From: Perlabentimonas gracilis
GTDB taxonomy: Bacteria > Bacteroidota > Bacteroidia > Bacteroidales > Tenuifilaceae
DNA length: 64,000 nucleotides
Reading direction: 5' to 3'
Assembly (NCBI RefSeq): GCF_011174675.1
Contig: NZ_JAANIG010000005.1
Span: 62,001 to 126,000, forward strand
Under the pieces are notes generated by a model, which saw only the letters and a program-made list of their open reading frames with translations, was not told the origin of the DNA and did not search any database. Numbering within the stretch: position 1 is the first letter of the stretch; every line of letters begins with the position of its first letter. Shown in pieces: positions 37,729 to 47,128 of the stretch. The position numbers were made by a program, and so were the translations under genes.

Positions 37729-40362
37729 CTAGTAAAATCTATAGGATAATTTTATTAGAAAGATGTTGTGGGGGTGTGCAGTCCATAGTTCACTAGCACT
37801 GTAGCCCATATTCAAGTTGTAGTCACTATCGAACGAATTTCTTCCTTGGGACCAAACCAAAAACAGGGCTGAGCCAGGGCGGTATTCCCAGCGAACCACA
37901 AGGTTAGATTGAAAAGATCTGAAGTTAAAGTCAGGATTATCAAAGCTGTAATTTGCTGTCCCGTTACTGGCTTCATCTACATAATAAACTTCGGTTTCGG
38001 TATCATAGGATAATTGGTTCGAGCTAAATAAGTGGAAACTATCCTCAAAATTTGAGGCTCTTGGGTTTGTAATCTTTTTAAAATCGAAGTACTTACCCTT
38101 TGCAAAGAAAGGCCTTCCGTAGTACTGGATTGAAATATCGGGTGTAACACTATAGTTAACTCTTAGCTGCAGGATGTATAGCCGCTGCTCGAATGATGAG
38201 TTAATGTAGCTTGTAAAATTTTCCCAATCGATATTTGAAACGTACTGCATTTCCCGCTTGGTAATAGAATACATTGGGCTAACAGCTATTTGTATAGCAT
38301 TTGTTGGTCTATAGGTAATTCCTGCGGAATAGGTTTGCTGATTTGCTGAGATAGAATTGAGGAAAGAGGTGCTCATGGATAACATGAGGTTTTTTCTGCT
38401 GTCAGTGTTTACATATTGCCAATGGTTAATGCCCCCTGGAATACGAAGTGAAGGCCCTCCCCTAAGAGCTGATGGGCTTAGGCTTCTACCTTGGGGGCCA
38501 ACACCAAAACCTACTCTCCAGTAATTCTTTAGCTGGCTATTGACGTTAATGTTTCCGCCAGCGTAATTTAGCTCGCCTCCAAAGTTATAGCCTGTCCACT
38601 GATTGAAGTCAACATTTACTTCTCTAAATATTGAGAAAGGTTCCCAATGCCTATATTGTGCCCAAATAACTTGAAATATATCATCCACACCGCGGACAAA
38701 ACCAAGATCATTAACCTCCAATTCAGGAGATTTCCATGAAACAAAACCCATAAACTGCCAATGGCCATCACCCAATTTACCAATGGAGACAAAACCTCCT
38801 TGGCCGGTTAAGCTGGTTCTACTCGAATCAATTTCTAAATGGGTTGCATCGGGGCGTTGGAAATTACGAGAAGGAGCTTGTTGTGTCCTAAGTATAGCCT
38901 CCTCGCTACCCACCACGTGGCTAAAGTATGATTTGAAGTTTATCTGGTAGCTCTTGTTTTTCCATTGATGTAAAAAACTTACACCCCCACTGATAGCATT
39001 TGTATGCAGAAAATCTAGCTGAGAATCATGAATACTTCGGTTGGTTGAGGTAACTATTCCCCCAACCCTTGTGTTAGAATTATTGTAATCTTTTGCTAAC
39101 CCTCCAACAAAGTAGCTCGTAAGTGGTTCTACTGCCTCAAGCCTTCTATTGTTGTTCTCGCTAATTTCTGCAAACATTCGATCGGTTACTGCTTCAAGAA
39201 TACCAAAAGATAATCCATTCTTGTTTTTACCTGTTATTTTGGCAGCGCCCAAAATTGTGGTGTTCTCTGGTGATTTTACAAATTCATTATTCCCCAAATC
39301 TGGCTCTCCCTTTGGCCTTCGTCCAATTCTGCGCGAATAGAAAAGATTCTCTGCGGAGTGATCTCCATCGCCGGGTGTAAACTGAAAATCGAACAAGCTT
39401 TTGCCCTCAATAAAGAAAGGCCTCTTTTCTGGAAAGTACGATTCGTAAGCCGTTAAGTTTACCTCCGATGGATCGGCCTCAACCTGACCAAAATCAGGAA
39501 ATACAGTCATGTCGAGTGTTATATCATTGGTTAGCCCAATTTTGGCATCCACTCCCCCCGAAAAGCGATTTCTTTTACCTGTAGCAAAGGGGTTTCCTTC
39601 TTCTGCCTCAAAACGTTCTGTTTGTGCAACAATGTAGGGTGCCACCTCTGTTTGCCGTGTGGGCTTTATTCCTGTAATGCCTTTTAGCACCCCAAACTGA
39701 TGAACCCAACCCGGGGCATCTCTTGGTATGGGTTGCCACAGCGACAGCTCATCCTTTCTGTGAATATAACGTCCAACCTGTAATCCCCATACCTGCTCCT
39801 TGTTGTTGTTAAATCGGAGTTGATTAAATGGTATTTCAATTTCGGCAATCCATCCTTTATCATCAATACTTGTTTTTGCATCCCATATTGCATCCCAGGT
39901 TACATCCTCATTTTCCCCATCACCTGTAATAAGTTTGTCGTGCTTAACGCCCGATGAAAATACTATAAATGAAAATGCTGTTTTTTGATCGTTGTAAGAA
40001 TCGAACTCTACCCCAATGGCATCTCCATCGCCGCTATCGCGCCGGGAAAGTCTGCTCACTATACTATCTGGGAATGCATCCCATGACCTAACGGCTACAA
40101 AAATTGAATTGTCGTTGTAAAGAATCTTAAATTCTGTTGATTGTGATGGAGCTTTTCCATCGTATGGTTGGCGTTGAACAAAATTGTTTTGCCATTCTAC
40201 TTCTTGCCAGGCAGCATCATCAAGTCTACCATCAATCCTGGGTGCTTCAACATCTATTCGGAAGGCATGGACAACTTTTTTGCTCTGCGAATACCCATTT
40301 TGGGGCACAATCAGTAAGAGTATGGATCCAACTAACAGGAAAATGAGTTTTGATGTTTTCAT
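37729..40362 (-). CDS. DUF5916/CBM9-like outer-membrane-type protein
   Basis: An 877-residue exported protein: a signal peptide (residues 1-25, ending GYSQ), a CBM9-like beta-sandwich (PRIDGRLDDAAWQEVEW to about 220) and a long C-terminal beta-rich DUF5916 region. The latter begins near TEVAPYIVAQ and FPEKRPFFIEGKSLF, and many alternating aromatic strands end in LIKLSYRFY, which looks like an outer-membrane barrel. Its function is unknown in the family; a link to carbohydrate or peptide substrates is often assumed from the CBM9 fold. It has no functionally obvious neighbour. Confidence 0.85.
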   Translation of the reverse strand: MKTSKLIFLLVGSILLLIVPQNGYSQSKKVVHAFRIDVEAPRIDGRLDDAAWQEVEWQNNFVQRQPYDGKAPSQSTEFKILYNDNSIFVAVRSWDAFPDSIVSRLSRRDSGDGDAIGVEFDSYNDQKTAFSFIVFSSGVKHDKLITGDGENEDVTWDAIWDAKTSIDDKGWIAEIEIPFNQLRFNNNKEQVWGLQVGRYIHRKDELSLWQPIPRDAPGWVHQFGVLKGITGIKPTRQTEVAPYIVAQTERFEAEEGNPFATGKRNRFSGGVDAKIGLTNDITLDMTVFPDFGQVEADPSEVNLTAYESYFPEKRPFFIEGKSLFDFQFTPGDGDHSAENLFYSRRIGRRPKGEPDLGNNEFVKSPENTTILGAAKITGKNKNGLSFGILEAVTDRMFAEISENNNRRLEAVEPLTSYFVGGLAKDYNNSNTRVGGIVTSTNRSIHDSQLDFLHTNAISGGVSFLHQWKNKSYQINFKSYFSHVVGSEEAILRTQQAPSRNFQRPDATHLEIDSSRTSLTGQGGFVSIGKLGDGHWQFMGFVSWKSPELEVNDLGFVRGVDDIFQVIWAQYRHWEPFSIFREVNVDFNQWTGYNFGGELNYAGGNINVNSQLKNYWRVGFGVGPQGRSLSPSALRGGPSLRIPGGINHWQYVNTDSRKNLMLSMSTSFLNSISANQQTYSAGITYRPTNAIQIAVSPMYSITKREMQYVSNIDWENFTSYINSSFEQRLYILQLRVNYSVTPDISIQYYGRPFFAKGKYFDFKKITNPRASNFEDSFHLFSSNQLSYDTETEVYYVDEASNGTANYSFDNPDFNFRSFQSNLVVRWEYRPGSALFLVWSQGRNSFDSDYNLNMGYSASELWTAHPHNIFLIKLSYRFY

Positions 40363-40394
40363 TGTGCACCAAAGAAATGAGTTATTGAAATGAA

Positions 40395-40423
40395 GGGACG
40401 GCCAACAAGGTGTTGGCCGTCCC
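40395..40423 (-). terminator. Strong hairpin after FtsX-type permease gene
   Basis: A perfect 13-base inverted repeat, GGGACGGCCAACA (40395-40407) and TGTTGGCCGTCCC (40411-40423), with a 3-base loop, lies 10 bases past the permease stop. The leftward tail is TTCATTTC, so the T run is interrupted. Confidence 0.75.
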
Positions 40424-40432
40424 CCTCAATTA

Positions 40433-42847
40433 TTATTCGTACTTAAGCGTTATGGCAGGGTTGGTTCTGGCTGCCCTTATTGCTTGGTAGCTAACCGTTA
40501 TTACTGCTACAGCATACGATAGAATTGATGCAGTAACGAAAATCAATGGGGTTAAGCTAATACGGAAAGCAAAGCCTTCAAGCCATTGGCTCATTAGGTA
40601 CCATGCAGCGGGCCAGGCGATAACGGTTGATATTAGCACCAGCTTGTTGATTTCCTTCAGAAGTAACCAGACAACAGTAGTAATCCTAGCACCCATAACC
40701 TTTCGAATACCAATTTCACGTGTTCTTTGCTCGGCAGTATAGGATGATAACCCAAGCAGACCGAGTGCACCAATAATTATGGCTAAAAGGCTAAAGCTTG
40801 AGAATAGAGTTCGAGCACGCTTCTCGTCGCTGTACTGATTTTCAACTGCCTGATCGAGGAAGAAGTAGTCCATAGCCTGATCGGATACAAACTCATTCCA
40901 TTTCTCCTCAATACTCCTGATGCTTTCCTGCGTGTTTCCTCCTTTAATTCGGATGGTGAGGTATGTGTATACTGGGTGCGATGCAATAACCAAGGGATGT
41001 ATTTTTTGATGCAGCGATTCGTAATGAAAATCCTCCATAACCCCAACAACGGTTCTTTCGTCATTTCCATTCATAACAACAATTTGTCCAACAGGCGACC
41101 CATCAAATCCAAATCCTTTTACAGCAGCCTGGTTTATTACCATGGCGCTTGAGTCGCTTGCAAACTCCTCTCTAAAGTATCTGCCCTCAACCATTTTAAA
41201 CTGCAACGTTTTGTCAAAGTCGTGGTGGGCAAAAAAGAAGTTGTAGGTTTGAAAATCATCATTGGCAGCCCCTCTCTTCTGCATCACCGTATTTCCAATA
41301 ATTGTAGTGGGGAGCGATGATGCCCTTGCCACGGCCTCTACATTAGGCAGCTTTTTTAGCTCATCAATAAAGGTTTGCCTGTTCTGCGCCTGAATAACGT
41401 ATGGCCGGTTTATTACCAGAACTTGGCTGGGGTTGTAGCCTAAATCCTTATCCTGGATAAATGTTATTTGTTTGAAAACCACAAATGTTGATACTATAAG
41501 CCCAATGGTAATGGTGAATTGAATCACAACCAGCACCCCTCTTAGCAGGCCACTCTTCATCCCCGATCGGAGTTTCCCCTTAAGCACCTTAATAGGCTCA
41601 AAGCTTGCCAGAAAAAATGCGGGGTAGCTACCCGCTGCAAAACCAACTACTAGTATGGTGGTAAGCAGAATGCCAGCAGTGAGCCAAATGGGTAGCGAAG
41701 AAAGGATTATCTCCTTGTTTGCCACGCTGTTAAAGGCAGGGGTGGCAATGGCAACAATTCCAACAGCAATAGCTAATGCTATGGTGGACACCATAACCGA
41801 TTCGGTAAGGAACTGGCTAATCAGGCTGCCTCTGGTTGACCCAACAACCTTTCGAATGCCAACCTCTTTGGCTCTTTTTGCAGAGCGAGCGGTTGAAAGA
41901 TTCATAAAGTTTATGGCCGCAATGATTAGGATGAAAATTGCAATAATCATAAACACATACACCATGGTAATGTTACCACCTTTTTGCATTTCGAAGGGTA
42001 GGTTGGATCTTAAATGGATATCAAGCACTGGCTGCGTAAAGTATTCGTAACGATTTCCACTGTTACCCAACTCCTCAAATGAGGAGCCCATAAACTCTTC
42101 AAACTGAGGGCCAGCATGAGTGAACACAAGCTCGAGCAATCGTTCATCTACAATTTTTGGATCTAGCCCCTCTTGCAAAACTATATAGGTGTAGTTGTTG
42201 TTACCAATCCACATTGTCGATTGGGCTAATGGTAGGGATACCATTGAACAGATCATATCGAACCTGAAGTGGCTGTTGCTGGGAACATCCTCAACAACTC
42301 CAACAACCTCCCAGCTCTGGCTGCTCTGCCATACATTTACCGCTTTTCCAATAGGGTCATCATCGCCAAAATATTTACGAGCAGTCGATTGGGTCATGAC
42401 CACTTGATTGGGAACATTAAGGATTTTGTTTTCATCGCCGCGGATAAGCTTAAATCCGCCGAATACCTGAAAGAATGTAGAGTCGGCGTATATAACATTC
42501 TTCTCAACAAAAACCCGATCATCGTAGCGAATGTCAGGATCCCCGCCAAATGAAAAAATTCTGGTGAAGTTTACTATGTCGGGATATGTTTCCACAGCAG
42601 TTGGGCCTATGGGAGCATTGCTTATGGAGCCTTTCATTTCTGTGTCCTGTAGCTTAGCGTCAATGCATATCCTGTAAATGTTTTTGGCATTGGGATGAAA
42701 TGTATCATAGCTCATCTCGTCGATAACGTATAACATTATTAGCAGTGCGCTGGCAATACCTACGGCTAATCCAAAGATGTTAATTAGGGTATAGCCTCTT
42801 TGGGCGATAAGGTTCCGAAAAGATACCTTAATGTAGTTCTTAATCAT
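40433..42847 (-). CDS. ABC transporter permease, MacB/FtsX type
   Basis: The 804-residue protein has two FtsX-like units. It starts with the family's MIKNYIKVSFRNLIAQRGYTLIN, a first helix, a MacB-type periplasmic core domain (about 45-280), three helices (about 285-420), a second helix and core domain, and a final three-helix block (about 680-790). Conserved AKEVGIRKVVGSTR and TREIGIRKVMGAR segments face the cytoplasm. Such permeases work with a MacB-like ATPase, often in efflux or lipoprotein release, but no ATPase gene is adjacent here. It stands alone, with a terminator after it. Confidence 0.88.
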   Translation of the reverse strand: MIKNYIKVSFRNLIAQRGYTLINIFGLAVGIASALLIMLYVIDEMSYDTFHPNAKNIYRICIDAKLQDTEMKGSISNAPIGPTAVETYPDIVNFTRIFSFGGDPDIRYDDRVFVEKNVIYADSTFFQVFGGFKLIRGDENKILNVPNQVVMTQSTARKYFGDDDPIGKAVNVWQSSQSWEVVGVVEDVPSNSHFRFDMICSMVSLPLAQSTMWIGNNNYTYIVLQEGLDPKIVDERLLELVFTHAGPQFEEFMGSSFEELGNSGNRYEYFTQPVLDIHLRSNLPFEMQKGGNITMVYVFMIIAIFILIIAAINFMNLSTARSAKRAKEVGIRKVVGSTRGSLISQFLTESVMVSTIALAIAVGIVAIATPAFNSVANKEIILSSLPIWLTAGILLTTILVVGFAAGSYPAFFLASFEPIKVLKGKLRSGMKSGLLRGVLVVIQFTITIGLIVSTFVVFKQITFIQDKDLGYNPSQVLVINRPYVIQAQNRQTFIDELKKLPNVEAVARASSLPTTIIGNTVMQKRGAANDDFQTYNFFFAHHDFDKTLQFKMVEGRYFREEFASDSSAMVINQAAVKGFGFDGSPVGQIVVMNGNDERTVVGVMEDFHYESLHQKIHPLVIASHPVYTYLTIRIKGGNTQESIRSIEEKWNEFVSDQAMDYFFLDQAVENQYSDEKRARTLFSSFSLLAIIIGALGLLGLSSYTAEQRTREIGIRKVMGARITTVVWLLLKEINKLVLISTVIAWPAAWYLMSQWLEGFAFRISLTPLIFVTASILSYAVAVITVSYQAIRAARTNPAITLKYE

Positions 42848-43090
42848 AGTGCAAAACTTTTAGGTGTAGAGGTAGTGGTTTTTTTTTAATTGATGCATGT
42901 TCTCATGCCGTTGATTTATTCCAATGTATAATATCATTTTTTTTAATAGCATATTGCATACCAGAAAATATAATAGTTTAATATGCAATAGTATAGTTGT
43001 GGTAGACGTTAAATATTTTGTTCATATTCGTATATGTGTTGTTCGGAATCGTACACACGATGATAGGAAATGTAATTCATCATATGAATT

Positions 43091-43309
43091 GAAGACCAAT
43101 GAGAAAGTTCATAAATTGCTTAGAGTTTTAAGTGCCTAGAGAGGTTATTTGCGCCTTAGTGTCTTTGCGTTTAAAGTTTAAAGTTTAAAGTTTAAAGTTT
43201 AAAGTAGAAAGACAGAAGACCAATGAGAAAGTTCATAAATTGCCTAGAGTTTTAAGTGCCTAGAGAGGTTATTTGCGCCTTAGTGTCTTTGCGTTTAAAG
43301 TTTAAAGTT
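43091..43309. repeat. Tandem near-identical ~124-base unit
   Basis: Bases 43091-43185 recur at 43215-43309, an offset of 124 bases, with one difference (T at 43120, C at 43244). Both copies hold GCGCCTTAGTGTCTTTGCG and run into TTTAAAG heptamers. The unit also carries an internal 9-base direct repeat, TGCCTAGAG. The near-identity suggests a recent duplication, perhaps by slippage or unequal recombination. Confidence 0.92.
43170..43204. repeat. TTTAAAG heptanucleotide repeat, five copies
   Basis: Five perfect TTTAAAG units lie end to end at 43170-43204, followed by the decayed units TAGAAAG and ACAGAAG. The second copy of the large unit has only two perfect TTTAAAG units, followed by TTGAAAG twice and ACAGAAG (43294-43328). 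The array length could vary by slippage. Confidence 0.9.
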
Positions 43310-43624
43310 GAAAGTTGAAAGACAGAAGAGAGACGAGAAAGGAGAGAGGAGAAAAGAAAAGAGAGAATTAATATGCTTCAACCTTCCAATTTTCCTGCCC
43401 GACTGCATCGTTCAGGTGGGGGACTTCCAACCCAGAAATCTTTTCACTTAAATTACAGTAGTACTACATTTGGGAAGTTGCCAACCTAAGCGAATATCGA
43501 AGGTGAGACAAATTATTTATCCCTGTGGATAGGCTAGCCTTTAGGCGTAAAAACCGAGCATGTGAAACCATATGGTTTTAAAAATGTTATTTTTGTAGTG
43601 CTGAATAACTAATAGTTACTTTGT

Positions 43625-45718
43625 ATGAAGAATTTTTATCGTTTTGTTAAAACCTACTACCGCGAAATACTAAGGGGTGTTTACTTTGTGCTGGCTATTG
43701 TACTAATTCTGCTTGCCTTGCCCAAGGAGCGTAGGTTTAAGTATGAGTTTCAACGTGGTATGGAGTGGATGCATGACGATCTTGTTGCACCATTCGATTT
43801 TCCAATTTACAAAACCGATACAGAGTTTATTGCCGAACGCAATGCTATCCTTAATAATTTCAAACCCTTTTTTAAGTACGATACTTCTGCTGTTACCATC
43901 GCCAAACAGCAATTCAGAACAGACTTTTTAGTTGAATGGGAGAAACTTGAAGCCAATAACAATCCGAATGATACGTTGCTAAGAAGGATGGAGCAGGTCA
44001 TTGAGAGAGTGCACCGGGTTGGAATTTTTTTCCCTGCTGAGTTCTCTGACCTTCGAGGAGATATTCAAAGGGGAATCACTATTGTTAAGAATAATCAGGC
44101 TTTTGAGACTGATATCTCAGAGGTTTATCAAGTTAATCGAGCAATTGACAATGTAAAAACCAACGCTTCTCAGCTTGCAGCTACACATTCTGGCCCTGAA
44201 ATAGATATATTACTAAAGCTAAATTTAACAAAATACGTTAACCCTAACTTACAATACGATTCGCAAACCACCCAACAGGTTACCAGCGATATGCTGGCAA
44301 GTCTATCTGCAACAAAGGGGTTGATATATGCCGGAGAAAGAATAATTACCAAGGGGGAGGTGGTAAACTCGGAGCTATACCAGATACTGTACTCCCTTAG
44401 GAGAGAGTTTGAGAGCAGGCTAAATCTTTTGGGTAACACCAAGCTGCTCGTACTTGGTCAGGCATTAATTGTTACAATGCTGTTTTTTGTTCTATTCCTT
44501 TTCCTTCTCAATTTTAGGAGAGAGGTGCTCTACAGCGATTCAAAACTGATTTTTATCCTCCTTGTTATAAGCGCATTGTCAATATTGTCTTTTTTGCTTT
44601 TGCGACGCGAACTGGTTAGTATTTACATCATTCCGTTTGCCATTGTGCCCATCTTCATACGAACTTTTTACGATTCTCGCTTAGCCCTTTTCATTCACAT
44701 TATAACTGTATTTATCGTTGGATTTTTTGTGCCCAACAGTTTTGAATTTGTGTTTATGCACTTCATTGCAGGTGTAGTTGCCATTATAAGCCTTACCAAA
44801 GTGTACAGGCGTAGCAAGTTATTCCTTGCTGTAGGATACATATTTTTAACCTATGCCATTTTATATTTAGGTATCGTGCTAATTCAGGAGGGAAAGCCAA
44901 GCGCAATGAATGCAATTTACATTGGCTGGTTTGCGGCAAATGCGCTGTTACTACTTGCATCTTACCAGCTAATTTATGTGTTCGAAAAGGTGTTTGGGTT
45001 TCTTTCGGATACTACCCTTATGGAGCTGTCCGATACAAATCAGGATTTGCTTCGGAAGTTAGCCGAGGTGGCCCCCGGAACATTCCAGCATTCACTTCAG
45101 GTTGCAAACTTGGCCGAAAGCGCCATTCACCAAATAGGAGGGAACCCACTTTTGGTCAGAACTGGCGCTTTATACCATGACATTGGCAAGATGAGTAATC
45201 CGTACTATTTTGTGGAGAATCAATCGCCCGATTTTAACCCTCACAAAGGTCTTGATTTTGAGGAGAGCGCAGAAATAATCATCCGTCATATATCAGATGG
45301 CGTTCAAACTGCCAAAAAGAATCGCCTGCCCGAGCAAATAGTCGATTTTATCCGCACTCACCATGGCACAACCAAGGTGTTGTATTTCTATAGGCTTTAT
45401 AAAGATAAATTTCCTGATGCCGATGCCGATGTAGATACCTTTACCTACCCTGGGCCTAAGCCCTTTTCTCGAGAAACTGCTGTGGTCATGATGGCCGATT
45501 CTGTAGAAGCTGCCTCACGCGCTCTCAAGCAAATTACAGTAGAAACAATTAACGATTTAGTCGAGTCAATTATCAATTATCAGCAGGCTGAGGAGCAGTT
45601 TAACGATGCCAACATAACATTTAGAGATATATCCAAAATTAAGGAAGTGTTTAAAAAGAAGCTCCAGAACATTTACCATGCAAGGATAGAGTATCCTAAG
45701 GAGACAGCCAAGGCATAA
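43625..45718 (+). CDS. 7TM-HD family phosphohydrolase, PgpH type
   Basis: The 697-residue membrane protein has a first helix (residues ~16-33) and an extracytoplasmic 7TMR-HDED region (about 40-275). Seven clustered hydrophobic helices (about 280-470) and a cytoplasmic HD domain with HSLQVANLAE, LYHDIGKM and RTHHGTTKVLYFY follow. PgpH proteins hydrolyse cyclic di-AMP; the metal-binding HD residues are intact, so activity is likely, though no cyclic di-AMP synthase is in the window. The gene is monocistronic, with repeats upstream and a strong terminator downstream. Confidence 0.9.
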   Translation: MKNFYRFVKTYYREILRGVYFVLAIVLILLALPKERRFKYEFQRGMEWMHDDLVAPFDFPIYKTDTEFIAERNAILNNFKPFFKYDTSAVTIAKQQFRTDFLVEWEKLEANNNPNDTLLRRMEQVIERVHRVGIFFPAEFSDLRGDIQRGITIVKNNQAFETDISEVYQVNRAIDNVKTNASQLAATHSGPEIDILLKLNLTKYVNPNLQYDSQTTQQVTSDMLASLSATKGLIYAGERIITKGEVVNSELYQILYSLRREFESRLNLLGNTKLLVLGQALIVTMLFFVLFLFLLNFRREVLYSDSKLIFILLVISALSILSFLLLRRELVSIYIIPFAIVPIFIRTFYDSRLALFIHIITVFIVGFFVPNSFEFVFMHFIAGVVAIISLTKVYRRSKLFLAVGYIFLTYAILYLGIVLIQEGKPSAMNAIYIGWFAANALLLLASYQLIYVFEKVFGFLSDTTLMELSDTNQDLLRKLAEVAPGTFQHSLQVANLAESAIHQIGGNPLLVRTGALYHDIGKMSNPYYFVENQSPDFNPHKGLDFEESAEIIIRHISDGVQTAKKNRLPEQIVDFIRTHHGTTKVLYFYRLYKDKFPDADADVDTFTYPGPKPFSRETAVVMMADSVEAASRALKQITVETINDLVESIINYQQAEEQFNDANITFRDISKIKEVFKKKLQNIYHARIEYPKETAKA

Positions 45719-45736
45719 TAGGTATGGCCTACAAGT

Positions 45737-45771
45737 AAAATGCCCCGAGCTAAATAAGCTCGGGGCATTTT
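45737..45771. terminator. Bidirectional terminator between pgpH-like gene and pfkA
   Basis: A perfect 15-base inverted repeat, AAAATGCCCCGAGCT (45737-45751) and AGCTCGGGGCATTTT (45757-45771), with a 5-base loop lies between two convergent genes and carries T runs on both strands. Confidence 0.93.
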
Positions 45772-45790
45772 AGGTTATTGTAAAGTTAAT

Positions 45791-46885
45791 TTAGTCGCCA
45801 AAGCTAATTCCCAAGCCACGTGCGGTTCTTACCAAATCGCATGATGGGTCAACAAAGTTGGGCTTGCCAATAGCATCGGTAAGAGGAACCGATATGATAT
45901 CGGGGTGGCGGTAGGCTACCATTTCCCCAAAGCGTCCCTCAAGAACCATCTCAAAGGCTTTAACCCCAAATTGAGCAGCCAAAATTCGGTCGTATGCGCT
46001 TGGAATACCCCCTCTTTGTAAGTGGCCTAGTACCGTTTCGCGCATATCAGCCTCGAAACCAGCCTTCTTAAGATCGTATGATATTTTATGCGCAATTCCA
46101 CCAAGCCTAACGTTTTTGTAACCCACCTCGCTACTCTCTTCTGCTACCACATCGCCGTCCTTCGATTTTGCTCCTTCGGCAACGACCACAATGGCATTGC
46201 CTTTTCCGCGGCTATATCTCGACTTGAGGCGTTCAAGAACCACGTTCAAGTCGTAGGGGATTTCGGGGATAAGGCAAACCTCAGCACCACCTCCAATAGC
46301 TGCATGCAGGGCAATCCAACCAGCAAAGCGCCCCATAACTTCTAGTACCAACACACGGTTATGGCTTGCTGCGGTAGTTACAAGCTTGTCAACCGCATCG
46401 GTTGCAATTTGAACAGCAGTTTGGAAACCGAAGGTGAAGTCGGTGGCTGAGAGGTCGTTGTCAATGGTTTTGGGTACACCAATAATGTTTAGCCCTTTCT
46501 CGTATAGGGCTTGGGATATTTTCTGCGATCCATCTCCACCAATACTAATTACTGCATCAACACCAAGGTACTGGAGTTTGCGAATCATCTCGTCCGATCT
46601 GTCAACATAGTCCCATGTACCATCGGTTTTTTTTATGGGCCAAGCAAAGGGGCCTCCCTTGTTAGTAGAACCAATTATGGTTCCTCCTTGCACGTGGATT
46701 CCTGCCACCGAGCGTTCATCAAGCACCCTTATCTCGGTAGGTTCTCTTAGTATACCGTTAAACGATTCTATACTTCCTATTACCTCCCAGTCTCTTTCTT
46801 GTTCTGCACGTTTTACAATGGCTCTGATCACTGCGTTAAGCCCGGGGCAGTCCCCACCACCGGTTGCTACTAGCACTCTTTTCAT
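45791..46885 (-). CDS. pfkA: 6-phosphofructokinase
   Basis: The 364-residue enzyme has ATGGGDCPGLNAVIRA, SIGGDGSQKIS and PKTIDNDL. In GGDGS the last-but-one glycine (equivalent to E. coli Gly104) is the residue usual for ATP users, while pyrophosphate users have aspartate. The lysine in PKTIDND (position 124 equivalent) is shared with pyrophosphate and group III enzymes. This G/K combination is that of group III phosphofructokinases, commonly ATP-dependent. It phosphorylates fructose-6-phosphate in glycolysis. The length exceeds the ~320 of E. coli PfkA, as expected for this group. Confidence 0.92.
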   Translation of the reverse strand: MKRVLVATGGGDCPGLNAVIRAIVKRAEQERDWEVIGSIESFNGILREPTEIRVLDERSVAGIHVQGGTIIGSTNKGGPFAWPIKKTDGTWDYVDRSDEMIRKLQYLGVDAVISIGGDGSQKISQALYEKGLNIIGVPKTIDNDLSATDFTFGFQTAVQIATDAVDKLVTTAASHNRVLVLEVMGRFAGWIALHAAIGGGAEVCLIPEIPYDLNVVLERLKSRYSRGKGNAIVVVAEGAKSKDGDVVAEESSEVGYKNVRLGGIAHKISYDLKKAGFEADMRETVLGHLQRGGIPSAYDRILAAQFGVKAFEMVLEGRFGEMVAYRHPDIISVPLTDAIGKPNFVDPSCDLVRTARGLGISFGD

Positions 46886-47128
46886 AAATAAATCTCAATT
46901 ATTTTGTTAAGTAAATTTCCATCGTTTGCTACGATTTTCGGATATCAAAGGGTTCAAAAATTTGAAGGGTATATGAATTGCCGTATTTTTATTGAACCAA
47001 ATTTTTCCACGGAAGCAAAAGTACAAAAAAAATTGTGCCCGTTTTTCAATATGTTATAACATTTTGATGTGAATTTTGTGCAAACGAATGAAATGAGTTG
47101 CTGTTATTAACTTTTAAATACAAATACG

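Larger units (their letters stand above)
42848..43624. other. 777-base non-coding region with repeats
   Basis: No convincing gene lies between the leftward permease and the rightward HD phosphohydrolase. The region holds an 8-base inverted repeat (ATTGCATA at 42953-42960, TATGCAAT at 42982-42989). It also holds a duplicated unit at 43091-43309 with heptanucleotide repeats, and a purine-rich tract at about 43314-43368. Before the downstream gene is a TATTTTTG box at 43588-43595 that could be its -7 element, about 30 bases from the start codon. Base composition differs from the neighbouring coding DNA. Confidence 0.6.

Noticed and set aside
42924-43139. A 71-residue open reading frame in the spacer before the PgpH-like gene
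   Set aside because: It runs into the duplicated repeat unit, has no recognisable domain or ribosome-binding context, and its composition is that of AT-rich non-coding DNA.
43170-43204. Possible CRISPR array
   Set aside because: The repeated units are 7 bases and lie end to end without spacers, and no cas genes are near.
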